A stretch of DNA of 61,672 bases, taken from assembly GCF_014174215.1 (NCBI RefSeq), contig NZ_JABEQL010000023.1:1-61672 (forward strand), given 5' to 3'. A program made the position numbers and the translations under genes. Origin of the DNA: Gluconacetobacter tumulicola (GTDB taxonomy: Bacteria > Pseudomonadota > Alphaproteobacteria > Acetobacterales > Acetobacteraceae). Positions 60,916-61,672 of the stretch are shown here, in pieces; the first letter of the stretch is position 1; each line of letters starts with the position of its first letter. Under the pieces are notes generated by a model. It was not told the origin of the DNA. It worked only from the letters and a program-made list of their open reading frames with translations, and did no database searches.

Positions 60916-61560
60916 TGAATAGCCCCTAGATTTCTGGACGCCCGAGCTCCTAAAAATGAGGACAGGAAGCGTTGATGGGGAAGCCCAATTTCAGTGATGA
61001 GTTCAAGCGTGATGCGGTGGCGCAGATTACCGAGCGGGGATATCCGGTAGCGGAAGTTTCGCAGCGGCTTGGGGTCAGCACACATTCGCTGTATGCGTGG
61101 AAGCGACAATTCGCGAAGATAGCATCAGGCGATACCGGCAAGGATGCCGAGATCCGGCAACTGAAGCGCGAACTGGCCCGGGTGACCGAGGAGCGCGACA
61201 TCCTAAAAAAGTCACCGCGTATTTCGCCAGGGATGCAAAGTGAGATAGGCCTTCATTGCCGAGGATCGCGATCATTTTGGAATTCGGGCAATGTGCCGCT
61301 GTCTGGCCGTGCAGCCCAGTGGGTATTATGCCTGGCGGAAGGAGCCGCTGAGCCGACGGGCTTGCGAGGACGCCCGACAGACCACGTTGATCCGTCAGGC
61401 CTGGCACGACAGCGGCAGGGTTTATGGCTACCGTAAGCTGCACGATGATCTGCTCGATCAGGGCGAGACCTGCTGTCCGAACCGCGTGGCACGGCTGACA
61501 CAACTGGCGGGTATCAAGGCACAGATTGGCTACAGGAGACGGCCAGGTAGCCATAGTGGC
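60916..61560 (+). mobile_element. IS3-family element, truncated by an IS256-type insertion
   Basis: The left end TGAATAGCCCCTAGATTTCT at 60916 resembles IS51-group ends. orfA and the first third of orfB follow, then similarity stops at about 61560, where an IS256-like end begins. The right end of this element is not in the window. Confidence 0.75.
60975..61555 (+). pseudogene. IS3-family transposase orfA/orfB, multiply inactivated
   Basis: OrfA begins MGKPNFSDEFKRDAVAQITE with the helix-turn-helix PVAEVSQRLGVSTHSLYAWK and the coiled RQLKRELARVTEERDILKK. A one-base loss just after the A-run (about 61211) breaks its normal end. In the orfB frame, the usual VKYAFIAE start reads V-R-stop because of TAG at 61246. 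After that DHFGIRAMCRCLAVQPSGYY and TLIRQAWHDSGRVYGYRKLH are recognisable up to GIKAQIGYRRRPG. The rest is cut off by another element. This is a dead copy. Confidence 0.8.
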
Positions 61561-61672
61561 AGGGGGACTGTCAGGAATTTCGTGTGCGAGGCGTTGTTCA
61601 CGTTGTTGATCAGACGGTGGCGCGTGCGAAGCGTTCACCGAAGAGAATGGCGAACTGGGCCTTTGCCATGGA
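61561..61672 (-). mobile_element. End of an IS256-family element (runs off the window)
   Basis: GACTGTCAGGAATTTCGTGTG at 61566 onward is of the type found at IS256-family ends, and a transposase C-terminus is encoded just inside it. Only 112 bp are in the window. Confidence 0.65.
61610..61672 (-). CDS. IS256-family transposase, C-terminal fragment (partial)
   Basis: The last 20 residues, SMAKAQFAILFGERFARATV and stop, match the well-conserved QFAILFGERF ending of IS256 (mutator-type) transposases. The rest lies beyond the right edge. Confidence 0.7.
   Translation of the reverse strand, partial: SMAKAQFAILFGERFARATV

Noticed and set aside
1-61672. CRISPR arrays, rRNA or riboswitches
   Set aside because: No regularly spaced direct repeats, no rRNA-like segments and no recognisable riboswitch core were seen on either strand.

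Overview
The window looks like accessory DNA of an acetic acid bacterium (Acetobacteraceae). This is inferred from a sorbitol-dehydrogenase-type FAD/GMC membrane dehydrogenase with a tri-haem cytochrome c, an alphaproteobacterial Trb/TraG/RepA/DUF2840/DUF736/DUF3363 conjugation module, and a dense mix of insertion sequences (IS481, IS3, IS630, IS256 and Tn3 types). It is either a conjugative plasmid or an integrated conjugative element with cargo. No integrase gene is visible.

Layout. 1-1.9 kb is scrap: a partial ORF, a truncated SDR gene and an RND-pump fragment. 1.9-6.8 kb is an envelope-lipid cluster: a lipid A-type acyltransferase, MlaA, an OmpR/EnvZ-type two-component pair and MlaC. 6.8-8.9 kb is an IS481 element split by an IS3 element. 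9.3-25.5 kb is an inositol catabolic island. A minus-strand operon encodes iolC (fused to DUF2090), iolD, iolE, iolB, a hydroxypyruvate-isomerase-like protein and an IolW/YdgJ-like dehydrogenase. It is followed by a tautomerase, an RpiR-type regulator, an IS630 copy, and a plus-strand unit of a sugar-porter transporter with a three-subunit membrane FAD dehydrogenase. No classical iolG is present. Three promoter regions of this island each carry two RGAA-N6-TTCY boxes exactly 31 bp apart, which ties them into one regulon. A Tn3-family terminal repeat and a transposase remnant lie directly behind the cytochrome gene.

26-33.6 kb is a less GC-rich defence island. Its left side has three copies of a tRNA-3'-end-like sequence. 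It holds an HNH nuclease and a tightly overlapping M - R - SIR2 - HerA gene set, in which the modification and restriction genes resemble the PaeR7I/XhoI type II system. 33.8-46 kb is the mating-pair-formation operon (traG, copG, trbB-C-D-E-J-L-F-G-I, DUF2274; no trbK). 46-52.3 kb is cargo: two XRE regulators with dyad operators, a cysteine hydrolase, LysR, MFS, HxlR, a zinc alcohol dehydrogenase and TetR. 52.3-58.1 kb is the transfer/replication block (relaxase-DUF3363, lytic transglycosylase, DUF736, TraF, DUF2840, RepA, AlpA; no parA). 58.35-60.8 kb is a strikingly AT-rich two-gene cassette: an AAA ATPase with DUF3696, and a protein with a degenerate phospholipase-D-like H-D-R motif. It is a candidate undescribed defence pair. 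The window ends in a dead IS3 copy cut by an IS256-family element.

How the genes may work together (inference): the membrane dehydrogenase oxidises an inositol in the periplasm and passes electrons through cytochrome c to the respiratory chain. The transporter imports inositol or inosose, IolE-D-B-C and the fused aldolase domain degrade it, and the RpiR regulator switches all units through the paired operators.
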